From an uncultured Alphaproteobacteria bacterium (GTDB taxonomy: Bacteria; Pseudomonadota; Alphaproteobacteria; Micavibrionales; Micavibrionaceae), in assembly GCA_937124505.1 (NCBI GenBank), contig CAKZKV010000300.1, positions 1 to 11,494 of the forward strand: DNA of 11,494 bases. The letters run 5' to 3'. Positions 5,714 to 11,494 of the stretch are shown here, piece by piece. The number at the start of each line of letters is the position of its first letter. Position 1 is the stretch's first letter. Under the pieces are notes generated by a model. It did no database searches and was not told the DNA's origin. It was given only the letters and a program-made list of their open reading frames with translations. The position numbers and the translations under genes are program-made.

Positions 5714-6870
5714 CTCTTTTCCATCAGTTTGATCAAGTTGTCTTTAAAATCAGTCGAACCCAGTGGTGCTTCACTGATCGCGCCCTTCGCTGCCTCGGTG
5801 TTTTTGGCAAGTCCTTCGGCGGCCATGTTAATTGCCGCTGGAGACAATCCAAACTCCTCACCCAGCAAAACGAGGTGACGGCCTTTAAGGTCGCCAATCG
5901 GATGATCTTTGGATCCTGCAATGGCAAGTGCCAGCGTTTTATAATTGTAAAGCGAGGCCGCAACCTGGTCATAGCTCGGTGTCAATCGCAAGCCGCCATC
6001 GGCATGAAACATGGCGAAGTTTTTAAGATGCATGTCAGTATTACCTAAGAGCAACCCGGTTAAAATTCTGCGGTAGAGCAAGAAGGCTTGGGTTGGCAAA
6101 CAGCCCTTTGTCTCAAGTATGAAACTTGCCATATCCTTATGCGCACCATCGTACTTTGTGCGTGATTTCCTGCCGAGCAGTTGGTTGAATTCCTCAAAAT
6201 GCAAACGGCCTTCAGAGCTGCGATCAAATCGCTTAATAAGCAATGCTGGCTCATCAAGCCCTTCAACTTCTTCAATGCCGAGCTGAACGATCTCGTCATC
6301 TGGCAGAAGCGCCTTAAACGCCAAAGTCGTTAAGTATTCATTCTCGACTAAATCGGGATGCCCTGGCGACGGGAATTTCGCAATATGCGTGCTTAACTCA
6401 TCAATGCGGGCGGGTCTGAAAATCCCGCTGTCTTCGATAACGGCGAGCTTTGGCTGTACGCCAGACAAAGATGCGCGGCTGGTTAAAACGGCCATCTCCT
6501 TCGGATCGTTCATATCGAGCATCGCTTCGCTGAGATCGGATGGTTCGGGATCAATAATTGAAACCGCTCCGGCGCAATCAAAACCGAAGGCCAGTAGCAA
6601 TTCAAAGCGCGAGACTTCACGCCGACCGAGCAGACGGCTTTGCGCTTGCTCCAGCCAGCCCTCGGAAACCAGATTATCAAAGAATGGATGCAAGCCGTTA
6701 TTGCTGATATGCGGCTCTGTGCGAACAGGCAGCGTGTGAGCAATCGCCGGATGACCGCCCTCAATATAACTGCTATCGTAAGTGAATGTGACGCGGTCGC
6801 CAGGTTCCTCGCGGATGAAACCCGCGAAGAGATCCTTGTAATAAACCTTGCCCCATAATAAATTAGCCAC
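5662..6870 (-). CDS. hipA: HipA-family serine/threonine kinase toxin
   Basis: A 402-residue HipA-type kinase, near the usual family length. E. coli HipA phosphorylates glutamyl-tRNA synthetase and halts translation; the target here is unknown. The N-terminal subdomain reads LLWGKVYYKDLFAGFIREEP. The ATP-loop motif SLSGVQPK (about 134-141) contains the serines at which HipA is autophosphorylated in E. coli. The catalytic loop GNTDMHLKN (about 276-284, Asp279 and Asn284) and the metal-binding SYDQV (Asp301) are intact, so the kinase should be active. I place the start at GTG 6870: AAAAGGA lies 8 nt upstream and homology begins with VANLLWG. An upstream TTG at 6891 would add seven residues and would place an operator repeat inside the gene. 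hipB overlaps the 3' end by 52 nt. Confidence 0.88.
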   Translation of the reverse strand: MANLLWGKVYYKDLFAGFIREEPGDRVTFTYDSSYIEGGHPAIAHTLPVRTEPHISNNGLHPFFDNLVSEGWLEQAQSRLLGRREVSRFELLLAFGFDCAGAVSIIDPEPSDLSEAMLDMNDPKEMAVLTSRASLSGVQPKLAVIEDSGIFRPARIDELSTHIAKFPSPGHPDLVENEYLTTLAFKALLPDDEIVQLGIEEVEGLDEPALLIKRFDRSSEGRLHFEEFNQLLGRKSRTKYDGAHKDMASFILETKGCLPTQAFLLYRRILTGLLLGNTDMHLKNFAMFHADGGLRLTPSYDQVAASLYNYKTLALAIAGSKDHPIGDLKGRHLVLLGEEFGLSPAAINMAAEGLAKNTEAAKGAISEAPLGSTDFKDNLIKLMEKRWNGTFSLIGKALSSRQ

Positions 6871-6871
6871 A

Positions 6872-6887
6872 GTTAAATTCCTTTTAC
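6872..6887. promoter_or_regulatory. Operator-like repeat O1
   Basis: GTTAAA-TTCC-TTTTAC, one mismatch from GTAAAA-N4-TTTTAC. It overlaps the ribosome binding site of hipA and abuts the GTG start. Its centre is 41 bp from O2. Confidence 0.5.
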
Positions 6888-6912
6888 TCAAAATGCCTTG
6901 TTAGGCTATAAA

Positions 6913-6928
6913 GTAAAATATAACTTAC
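6913..6928. promoter_or_regulatory. Operator-like repeat O2, over the -10 box
   Basis: GTAAAA-TATA-ACTTAC, two mismatches from the consensus repeat. It overlaps the predicted -10 of the hipA promoter, so a bound repressor would block RNA polymerase. Its centre is 41 bp from both O1 and O3. Confidence 0.5.
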
Positions 6929-6945
6929 TTTTTAGGATTTTTCAA
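6917..6945 (-). promoter_or_regulatory. Predicted sigma-70 promoter of hipA-hipB
   Basis: On the - strand, TTGAAA (6945-6940) and TATATT (6922-6917) are separated by 17 bp. Transcription would start near 6910, about 40 nt before the hipA GTG. The -10 sits inside operator O2, and O3 lies just upstream of the -35. Confidence 0.55.
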
Positions 6946-6953
6946 GATTTAAA

Positions 6954-6969
6954 GTAAAATGCATTTTAC
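6954..6969. promoter_or_regulatory. Operator-like repeat O3 (perfect)
   Basis: GTAAAA-TGCA-TTTTAC, the core of a perfect 18-bp palindrome (6953-6970). It lies between the regulator gene and the hipA promoter and overlaps the regulator's stop codon. Its centre is 41 bp from O2. Confidence 0.6.
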
Positions 6970-7550
6970 TAAATTATCTCGTAACACCCCGTTTTACGCG
7001 CGCCATGAAACCTGATCATGTGCTTTGCCTTCAAATCGGCAATATCACGTTTAGCGGTTTTCTTGGTTACATTAAACTGCTGAGCAATATCTTCTGCTGC
7101 AGTATTCTTGTCAGATTCTAACTTGATCAGAAACCATTTTTGTCTCTCATTCAAATTTATAGGGACATTTATAGGGACATCATTTTGTCCGGTTTTGACA
7201 TCTCCAGACTGCGTATTCATGGAATTTAAAGAGCTGTGCTCAAGCCCCTTTATCAATCTGTAATCATCCCAAAAATCCTCGCCAAACATATAAGATAAAA
7301 ACCACTTCCTCAATGTTGGTGACGCTTGCAGCAACTGAACAAAATGCAAAGAGGATGGTACTTTGAGGCCATCATGCCAATTGCGAATAGTGCGTAAATT
7401 CGCTCCTGTCGTCTGACCGATTGTTTTGATGGTGGAGGTATATTGACCGAAGTCTTTTTGCAAAGAATACGCAACAATTTCGGCTAAATTTTCGTTGGTT
7501 ATTTCCTCATTAAGCCCCGGAAATAAAGGGTCCATTTTTGTAAAAGACAT
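6969..7550 (-). CDS. Two-domain HTH transcriptional regulator
   Basis: A 193-residue protein with two DNA-binding-type regions. The N-terminal half (about residues 20-90) has IKTIGQTTGANLRTIRNWHD and a following helix. This pattern occurs in small regulators encoded beside recombinases in alphaproteobacterial mobile elements, where the Trp ends the recognition helix. A linker with a repeated VPIN (NDVPINVPINLNERQ) leads to a C-terminal winged helix: KWFLIKLESDKNTAAEDIAQ, then FNVTKKTAKRDIADLK (about 138-178), of the HTH_11/DeoR kind. The ATG at 7550 has AAAGGAG 7 nt upstream. The gene is divergent from the recombinase gene (108-bp gap) and lies upstream of hipA in the same direction. A perfect copy of the hipA operator repeat covers its start codon, so it is probably autoregulated or controlled by HipB. 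No ligand domain is seen. Confidence 0.75.
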   Translation of the reverse strand: MSFTKMDPLFPGLNEEITNENLAEIVAYSLQKDFGQYTSTIKTIGQTTGANLRTIRNWHDGLKVPSSLHFVQLLQASPTLRKWFLSYMFGEDFWDDYRLIKGLEHSSLNSMNTQSGDVKTGQNDVPINVPINLNERQKWFLIKLESDKNTAAEDIAQQFNVTKKTAKRDIADLKAKHMIRFHGARKTGCYEII

Positions 7551-7555
7551 TTTAC
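7540..7555. promoter_or_regulatory. Operator-like repeat O4 over the regulator start codon
   Basis: GTAAAA-GACA-TTTTAC, with arms identical to O3 and the same 4-bp spacing. It spans the regulator's ATG (7550-7548) and the bases just upstream. The shared sequence links the regulator gene and hipAB into one regulon. Confidence 0.55.
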
Positions 7556-7658
7556 TGCTCCTTTCTTTATCATTGGAAAAGAACAGTTTGCGGTGCGCGG
7601 CCTGAAATTATGACCAGGTTGCAGCGCTTTTTTGTGTATTTAACGGCGGGCGATCAAA

Positions 7659-9233
7659 GTGCAAAATTATAAAAGCAATGAATCAGGGAATGAGAATAAT
7701 GGGCGTAAGGCGGCTATGTATGTTCGCATGTCCACCGATCACCAGAAATATTCTACCGAAAATCAAGAGCAAGCCATTCGGGATTACGCGCAAAAACGTG
7801 ACATTGAGATCATCGCCACCTATGCCGATCAAGGTAAGAGCGGTCTTGATATTGGCGGTCGTGAAGCTTTGCAACGCTTAATCACCGATGTGCAGGATGG
7901 TAATGCGGCGTTTGATATCATTCTTGTTTTGGATGTCACCCGCTGGGGGCGCTTCCAAGATGCCGATGAAAGCGCCTATTACGAATATATTTGCCGCCGT
8001 GCTGGCATCGATGTTCAATATGTGGCCGAGCAATTTGAAAATGACGGCTCCCCCGTATCGACCATTGTTAAAGGCGTAAAACGCGCCATGGCGGGCGAAT
8101 ATAGCCGCGAACTGTCGGCTAAAGTCTTTGCTGGTCAGTGTCGCCTCATTGAAAAAGGATATCGCCAGGGTGGTCCGGCAGGCTTTGGGTTGCGCCGCAT
8201 GCTGATTGACGAACAAGGCAATGATAAGGGCACACTCAAGCGCGGTGAGCATAAAAGTCTGCAGACAGACCGCGTTGTATTGGTGCCAGGGCCGCAGGAT
8301 GAAATCGAAACAGTGCGTTGGATTTATCGCTGCTTTGTCGATAAGCGCATGAATGAAAGCGAGATTGCATCACAGCTCAATAAACAAGGCATAAAAACAG
8401 ATCTGGACAGGGAGTGGACTCGCGGTACCGTTCACCAAATTTTGACCAATGAAAAATATATCGGTAACAACGTTTTCAACCGTACTTCATGCAAACTCAA
8501 AAAACGCCGCGTGAACAATGATCCGGATATGTGGGTGCGCGCGGAAGGTGTTTTTGAGGCGATTGTTGAAACTCGTTATTTTTACACCGCCCAAGCCATC
8601 ATTGTCGAGCGCAGCCGAAAATTATCCGATGAAGATCTGCTGACAAAATTAAAAGAACTGCACCAGCGCAAAGGTTGGCTTTCCGGGATCCTAATTGATG
8701 AAATGGATGATATGCCTTCCAGCAGTGCCTATGCACATCGCTTTGGCAGCCTCATCCGCGCTTATCAGATGATTGGTTATACGCCAGATCGTGATTATCG
8801 CTATATTGAGATCAACCGCCACCTCCGCAAGATTTACCCCGGCATTGTTGAAGATGCCATTCGCCGCATTGAAGAACTGGGCGGCTCTATTCACAGAGAA
8901 GTCACATCGGATCTGATTTTTGTGAATGATGAGATCAGTGTCTCCATTATTATTTGCCGCTGTTTCCAAACACCGGCTGGCAGCAATCGCTGGAAGATCA
9001 GGCTTGATAGTGGCCTCCGACCTGACATCACCATTGCCATTCGCATGGATGAGCTGAACGAAAAGCCCTTTGATTATTATCTTCTTCCAGCTTTGGACAT
9101 CGAGGATCCAAAACTTCGATTGGCTGACTCAAACGGGATCAGGCTGGATTGTTATCGTTTTGATGATCTGGAAGATTTTTTCAGTCTCACCGGTAGAACT
9201 AAAATATCGCCAAAATTATGGGGGGCAGCATGA
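7659..9233 (+). CDS. Large serine recombinase with homing-endonuclease-repeat-like C-terminus
   Basis: A 524-residue site-specific recombinase. The resolvase domain (about 17-150) has YVRMSTDHQKYSTENQ with the nucleophile Ser25, ADQGKSG (about 56-62) and DVTRWGRFQDADESAYYEY (about 92-110). The recombinase domain follows (about 165-320), with GPAGFGLRR and WTRGTVHQILTNEKYIG. Cutting and strand exchange through a phosphoserine link is known for the family. The C-terminal region lacks the paired CxxC cysteines of a zinc ribbon. Instead LKELHQRKGW and SSSAYAHRFGSLIRAYQMIG (about 328-374) resemble the homing-endonuclease-associated HNH repeat, followed by an unassigned domain ending ISPKLWGAA. The GTG at 7659 is the first usable start, behind GGCGGG and an in-frame stop at 7641. 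It is divergent from the HTH regulator and overlaps the next gene by ATGA. It likely moves the element that carries it. Confidence 0.9.
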   Translation: MQNYKSNESGNENNGRKAAMYVRMSTDHQKYSTENQEQAIRDYAQKRDIEIIATYADQGKSGLDIGGREALQRLITDVQDGNAAFDIILVLDVTRWGRFQDADESAYYEYICRRAGIDVQYVAEQFENDGSPVSTIVKGVKRAMAGEYSRELSAKVFAGQCRLIEKGYRQGGPAGFGLRRMLIDEQGNDKGTLKRGEHKSLQTDRVVLVPGPQDEIETVRWIYRCFVDKRMNESEIASQLNKQGIKTDLDREWTRGTVHQILTNEKYIGNNVFNRTSCKLKKRRVNNDPDMWVRAEGVFEAIVETRYFYTAQAIIVERSRKLSDEDLLTKLKELHQRKGWLSGILIDEMDDMPSSSAYAHRFGSLIRAYQMIGYTPDRDYRYIEINRHLRKIYPGIVEDAIRRIEELGGSIHREVTSDLIFVNDEISVSIIICRCFQTPAGSNRWKIRLDSGLRPDITIAIRMDELNEKPFDYYLLPALDIEDPKLRLADSNGIRLDCYRFDDLEDFFSLTGRTKISPKLWGAA

Positions 9234-10135
9234 GCAAAGGTACAAGAGATTCAGAAATCCAAATGTTAGACATCGAGGACATTCATATCCTCAATCCGCG
9301 CGTTCGTAACAAAAAAGTCTTTGAAGAGATCAAAGAAAATATTGCACGCGTGGGATTAAAACGCCCCATCACCGTAACACGCTCACAGGGAAATTCAGGT
9401 AAACCCTATGATCTGGTCTGCGGTCAGGGACGATTGGAAGCCTTTGTTGCTTTGGGACAATCAAAAATTCCGGCTATCGTCATTGATGCTGATGAAGAAG
9501 AAGCTCTCGTGATGAGCCTTGTTGAAAATCTGGCGCGAAGACAGCGCAGCAGCCTTGATTTGCTGAAAGCCATTGAAGTACTGCTCAACAAAAAATACAC
9601 TGCTAACGAAATTGCTGATAAAACTGGATTAACACCTGAATATGTCAGTGAAATTATAAAGCTAATTGAGCGTGGCGAAGAACGCCTCATATCTGCTGTT
9701 GAAGCAGGAAAAATCCCTCTAAACATTGCTGTTAAAATTGCTTTGTCTCCTGGCAATGAGCAGCACGCTTTACAAGAAGCATATGAGAATAATGAGCTAC
9801 GCGGAAAGCGGCTTTTGCAAGCACGCAAGCTGATTGAGTCTCGGCGTTTAAGGTGTAAAACTGTACGCGGTGGAAGAAGCTCATCGCGTGGAAAACGGCA
9901 AGAAAATATCTCCGGTCGGGATATTGTGATGGCTTATCAAAAAGAAGTGGATCGCAAACGCTCTGTCACCCGAAAGGCTGAGTTTGTGCAGACGCAATTA
10001 CTCTTTGTCGTGGAGGCGCTGCATCGTCTTTATGCGGAAGATCATTTTGCCACACTGCTCAAGGCCGAAAATTTAACAACGCTACCACAGCCTATTGCAG
10101 AGATGCTTAAGAACAAGGATAAACGCTATGGGTAA
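9230..10135 (+). CDS. ParB-family partition-like protein
   Basis: A 301-residue ParB/Spo0J-type protein. The N-terminal ParB domain has LNPRVRNKKVFEEIKENI and the loop VCGQGRLEAFVALG (about 63-76), corresponding to the GERR-type CTP-binding motif of ParB. The second motif is LVENLARRQRSSLDLL (about 97-112), followed by an HTH, YTANEIADKTGLTPEYVSEI (about 123-142). The tail (about 200-300) is basic and helical and probably dimerises. ParB proteins bind parS sites and slide as CTP clamps; none of that is tested here, and no ParA lies next to it. I use the ATG at 9230, which overlaps the recombinase stop as ATGA and has GGGGGG (9220-9225) 4 nt before it; an in-frame ATG at 9218 is less likely. 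It overlaps the next gene by 8 nt. Confidence 0.85.
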   Translation: MSKGTRDSEIQMLDIEDIHILNPRVRNKKVFEEIKENIARVGLKRPITVTRSQGNSGKPYDLVCGQGRLEAFVALGQSKIPAIVIDADEEEALVMSLVENLARRQRSSLDLLKAIEVLLNKKYTANEIADKTGLTPEYVSEIIKLIERGEERLISAVEAGKIPLNIAVKIALSPGNEQHALQEAYENNELRGKRLLQARKLIESRRLRCKTVRGGRSSSRGKRQENISGRDIVMAYQKEVDRKRSVTRKAEFVQTQLLFVVEALHRLYAEDHFATLLKAENLTTLPQPIAEMLKNKDKRYG

Positions 10136-11027
10136 TACAATTAAAATCGGCTTCGATGACCAGACGGTTGATTTACGGTTAGCACAGATCATTCCTGTTA
10201 AAACCGTCACGCCATCAGCTCGCAGCAGCCGCAAATACAAGCAGATACTCTCATCCATTCAAGAGGTCGGGATTATTGAACCGCCTGTTGTTACAAGAGA
10301 AAAGGCCAGCTCAGATCTTTATATTCTACTGGACGGGCATCTGCGTATTGAAGCCTTGAAAGAAATAGGAGAGCAAAGCGCCACTTGCCTTATCTCAACA
10401 GATGATGAGAGCTTTACCTACAATAAACACATCAACCGCCTTTCCACGGTGCAGGAGCATAAAATGATTGTGCGTGCTGTTGAGCGCGGCGTGCCAGAGG
10501 AGAAAATTGCTCAAGCGCTTAGCGTTGATGTTGCCAGTATCATCAGAAAAAGAACATTGCTGGAAGGCATTTGCCCAGAAACTGCGGAGCTGCTGAAAGA
10601 CAAAATGGTGGCCATTGGTGTGTTTCATATTCTTCGTAAAATGAAACCGATCCGGCAGATGCAAGTGGCCACACTGATGAATGATGCCAACACATATTCC
10701 TTGTCCTATGCCAGAGCGTTATTGGCCTCCACACCAAAAGAGGAATTGAATAATCCGGAAAAGCCGAAAAAGGTTCGCGGCTTGACCGATGAACAAATGA
10801 CACGCATGGAAAACGAAATGGCTAATCTGGAGCGCGAATACAGGCTGGTTGAAGAAAGCTACAGTACGGATGTTTTAAATCTTACGCTTGCCAAAGGCTA
10901 TCTAACAAAGCTGCTCAACAATGCTGATGTAGTGCGCTATTTAGCACAAAATCATTCCGTCATGCTGTCGCAATTTCAAAAAATTACAGACATGAAATCC
11001 ATCGCTGATGGTTCTGAAGGATCATAA
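10128..11027 (+). CDS. RepB-like partition protein (RepB C-terminal family)
   Basis: A 299-residue protein related to the first ParB-like protein in architecture but not closely in sequence. The N-terminal ParB-like domain contains LLDGHLRIEALKEIG (about 67-81), then HINRLSTVQEHKMIVRAVER (about 101-120) and an HTH around VPEEKIAQALSVDVASIIRK. These two motifs are typical of plasmid RepB proteins from alphaproteobacteria. The C-terminal half (about 140-299) is helical, with a coiled-coil-prone segment near EQMTRMENEMANLEREY. The ATG at 10128 overlaps the previous stop by 8 nt and has AAGGA 8 nt upstream; a longer start at 10095 lacks such support. It is the last gene of the recombinase operon. 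It may partner the first protein, as an unusual ParA-less pair, in element maintenance or in controlling recombination. Confidence 0.85.
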   Translation: MGNTIKIGFDDQTVDLRLAQIIPVKTVTPSARSSRKYKQILSSIQEVGIIEPPVVTREKASSDLYILLDGHLRIEALKEIGEQSATCLISTDDESFTYNKHINRLSTVQEHKMIVRAVERGVPEEKIAQALSVDVASIIRKRTLLEGICPETAELLKDKMVAIGVFHILRKMKPIRQMQVATLMNDANTYSLSYARALLASTPKEELNNPEKPKKVRGLTDEQMTRMENEMANLEREYRLVEESYSTDVLNLTLAKGYLTKLLNNADVVRYLAQNHSVMLSQFQKITDMKSIADGSEGS

Positions 11028-11100
11028 GTTTACTGAAGCAGACGCCCGGCCTTGAAAAAGAGCAAGTTTGGCCAGCGAGCGTCATTCAAGAGGCCATAAG

Positions 11101-11337
11101 GAGACCGGGATCCTTTCACGTGCGAGCCGTGAAAAGCGCCGGGACCGTGGGAGAAGCCGTCTGGTTACGGTCAGGCATGGAGCAAGCACGGTGGTAGGAA
11201 TGACGGCGAACCCGTTCACAGCCTGCCAAGGCTGGTGCGCCATATGCCCAGTCGCCTGATTGCTCAATCCGGATCGATCAGGTTTTGTTATAAGCGCACT
11301 GGCAGTTGGATAGCTTCAGGTCTTTCTGTTAGTGCGC
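11101..11337 (+). ncRNA. Structured RNA candidate, possibly the 5' domain of a group II intron
   Basis: Positions 11101-11280 are about 61% GC by hand count, well above the surroundings. Consecutive helices can be drawn: TTTCACG/CGTGAAA (11114-11134), GACCGTGG/TTACGGTC (11143-11172), CAGGC/GCCTG (11172-11225), TGACGG with CCGTTCA (11201-11218), CAGCC/GGCTG (11219-11234), a closing GCGCC/GGTGC (11136-11238) and a 12-bp helix GCGCACTGGCAG/CTGTTAGTGCGC (11294-11337). Some of these compete with each other. GTGCG at 11120 fits the 5' consensus of group II introns, and the general look of the segment resembles a bacterial intron domain I. The reverse transcriptase and domain V are not in the window, so this is unproven. 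It could instead be another large ncRNA or an element end. Confidence 0.4.
11254..11287 (+). terminator. Terminator-like hairpin
   Basis: CCTGAT (11255-11260) and ATCAGG (11277-11282) form a stem, extended by one G-U pair, with a 16-nt loop. TTTTGTT follows. It could end the recombinase-ParB-RepB transcript, or be one helix of the larger structured RNA. Confidence 0.3.
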
Positions 11338-11413
11338 CGGCAGATCATCAATATTCTGGAAATATAATTCAAATTCGTATATAGTCCTTGTAACCTCAAA
11401 ATGGAGAAGTCCT

Positions 11414-11443
11414 ATGAAAAGAGTATATAAACTCGCCATCTAA
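11414..11443 (+). CDS. Nine-codon ORF MKRVYKLAI with ribosome binding site
   Basis: GGAG (11403-11406) lies 7 nt before an ATG that opens a 9-codon ORF ending in TAA at 11441-11443. AT-rich sequence with TATAAT (11363-11368) lies upstream, but no clear -35 box is visible. It may be a leader peptide of a gene beyond the window, or chance. Confidence 0.25.
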   Translation: MKRVYKLAI

Positions 11444-11472
11444 CAGGGGACGATGCCTTTTGAAGCCAGTGA

Positions 11473-11490
11473 GATAAGGTGACACTTATC
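11473..11490 (+). repeat. Small inverted repeat at the window edge
   Basis: GATAAG (11473-11478) and CTTATC (11485-11490) are separated by GTGACA. It may be a hairpin of the same RNA or part of the end of another element, such as a terminal repeat of an insertion sequence, but the window stops too soon to tell. Confidence 0.3.
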
Positions 11491-11494
11491 GGTG

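Larger units (their letters stand above)
11028..11494 (+). other. Gene-poor region after the partition genes
   Basis: No convincing protein-coding gene is found in these 467 bases on either strand. They hold a GC-rich foldable segment, a terminator-like hairpin, an AT-rich promoter-like stretch with TATAAT at 11363-11368, a 9-codon ORF and a final small hairpin. The first 75 bases show only one imperfect hairpin, around 11049-11074. Confidence 0.5.

Noticed and set aside
1..11494. CRISPR array or tandem repeat array
   Set aside because: No regularly spaced direct repeats of 20-40 bp were seen anywhere in the window.

Overview
The window looks like an accessory, mosaic segment from a bacterium, most likely an alphaproteobacterium. 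The lineage guess rests on three things: the RepB-type partition protein behind a large serine recombinase, the style of the small HTH regulator next to that recombinase, and a moderate, AT-leaning base composition. There is no rRNA, tRNA or core housekeeping gene to confirm it, and the genus cannot be named.

Left part (1-3850, + strand): a run of small-molecule-modifying and regulatory genes. It starts with the tail of an unknown gene, then an aminoglycoside-phosphotransferase-fold kinase and a P-loop kinase overlapping by ATGA. After a spacer with a 50-codon small ORF and alternative hairpins come a GNAT acetyltransferase, a chimera of a GNAT-type N-terminal half with an XRE helix-turn-helix (again ATGA overlap), and a small protein with a HEPN-like Rx4H motif.

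Middle (3851-5512): a mostly non-coding stretch, a lipoprotein gene on the - strand and the 3' remnant of a serine recombinase on the + strand. An imperfect 39-bp direct repeat (4030-4068, 5311-5349) brackets the lipoprotein gene and the remnant. The predicted lipoprotein promoter lies inside the remnant.

Right-middle (5513-7550, - strand): a two-domain HTH regulator gene followed by hipA and hipB. The kinase toxin gene comes first and the antitoxin gene overlaps its end by 52 nt. Three copies of an operator-like inverted repeat, GTAAAA-N4-TTTTAC, lie upstream of hipA with centres exactly 41 bp apart, one of them over the predicted -10 box. A fourth, perfect copy covers the start codon of the regulator gene. 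This operator array is the clearest unannotated regulatory structure in the window.

Right (7659-11027, + strand): a large serine recombinase followed by two ParB/RepB-like genes, all joined by 4-8 nt overlaps and without a ParA. The recombinase has a C-terminal region resembling the homing-endonuclease-associated repeat rather than a cysteine zinc ribbon. This operon is probably the mobility and maintenance core of an integrative element, with the divergent HTH regulator as its likely switch and hipAB as an addiction module.

The last 467 bp carry no convincing gene. Positions 11101-11280 are GC-rich (about 61% by hand count) and fold into consecutive helices, including a 12-bp helix at 11294-11337. 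A GTGCG motif begins at 11120. A large structured RNA, possibly the 5' domain of a group II intron running off the window, is the best guess. An AT-rich, promoter-like stretch follows.
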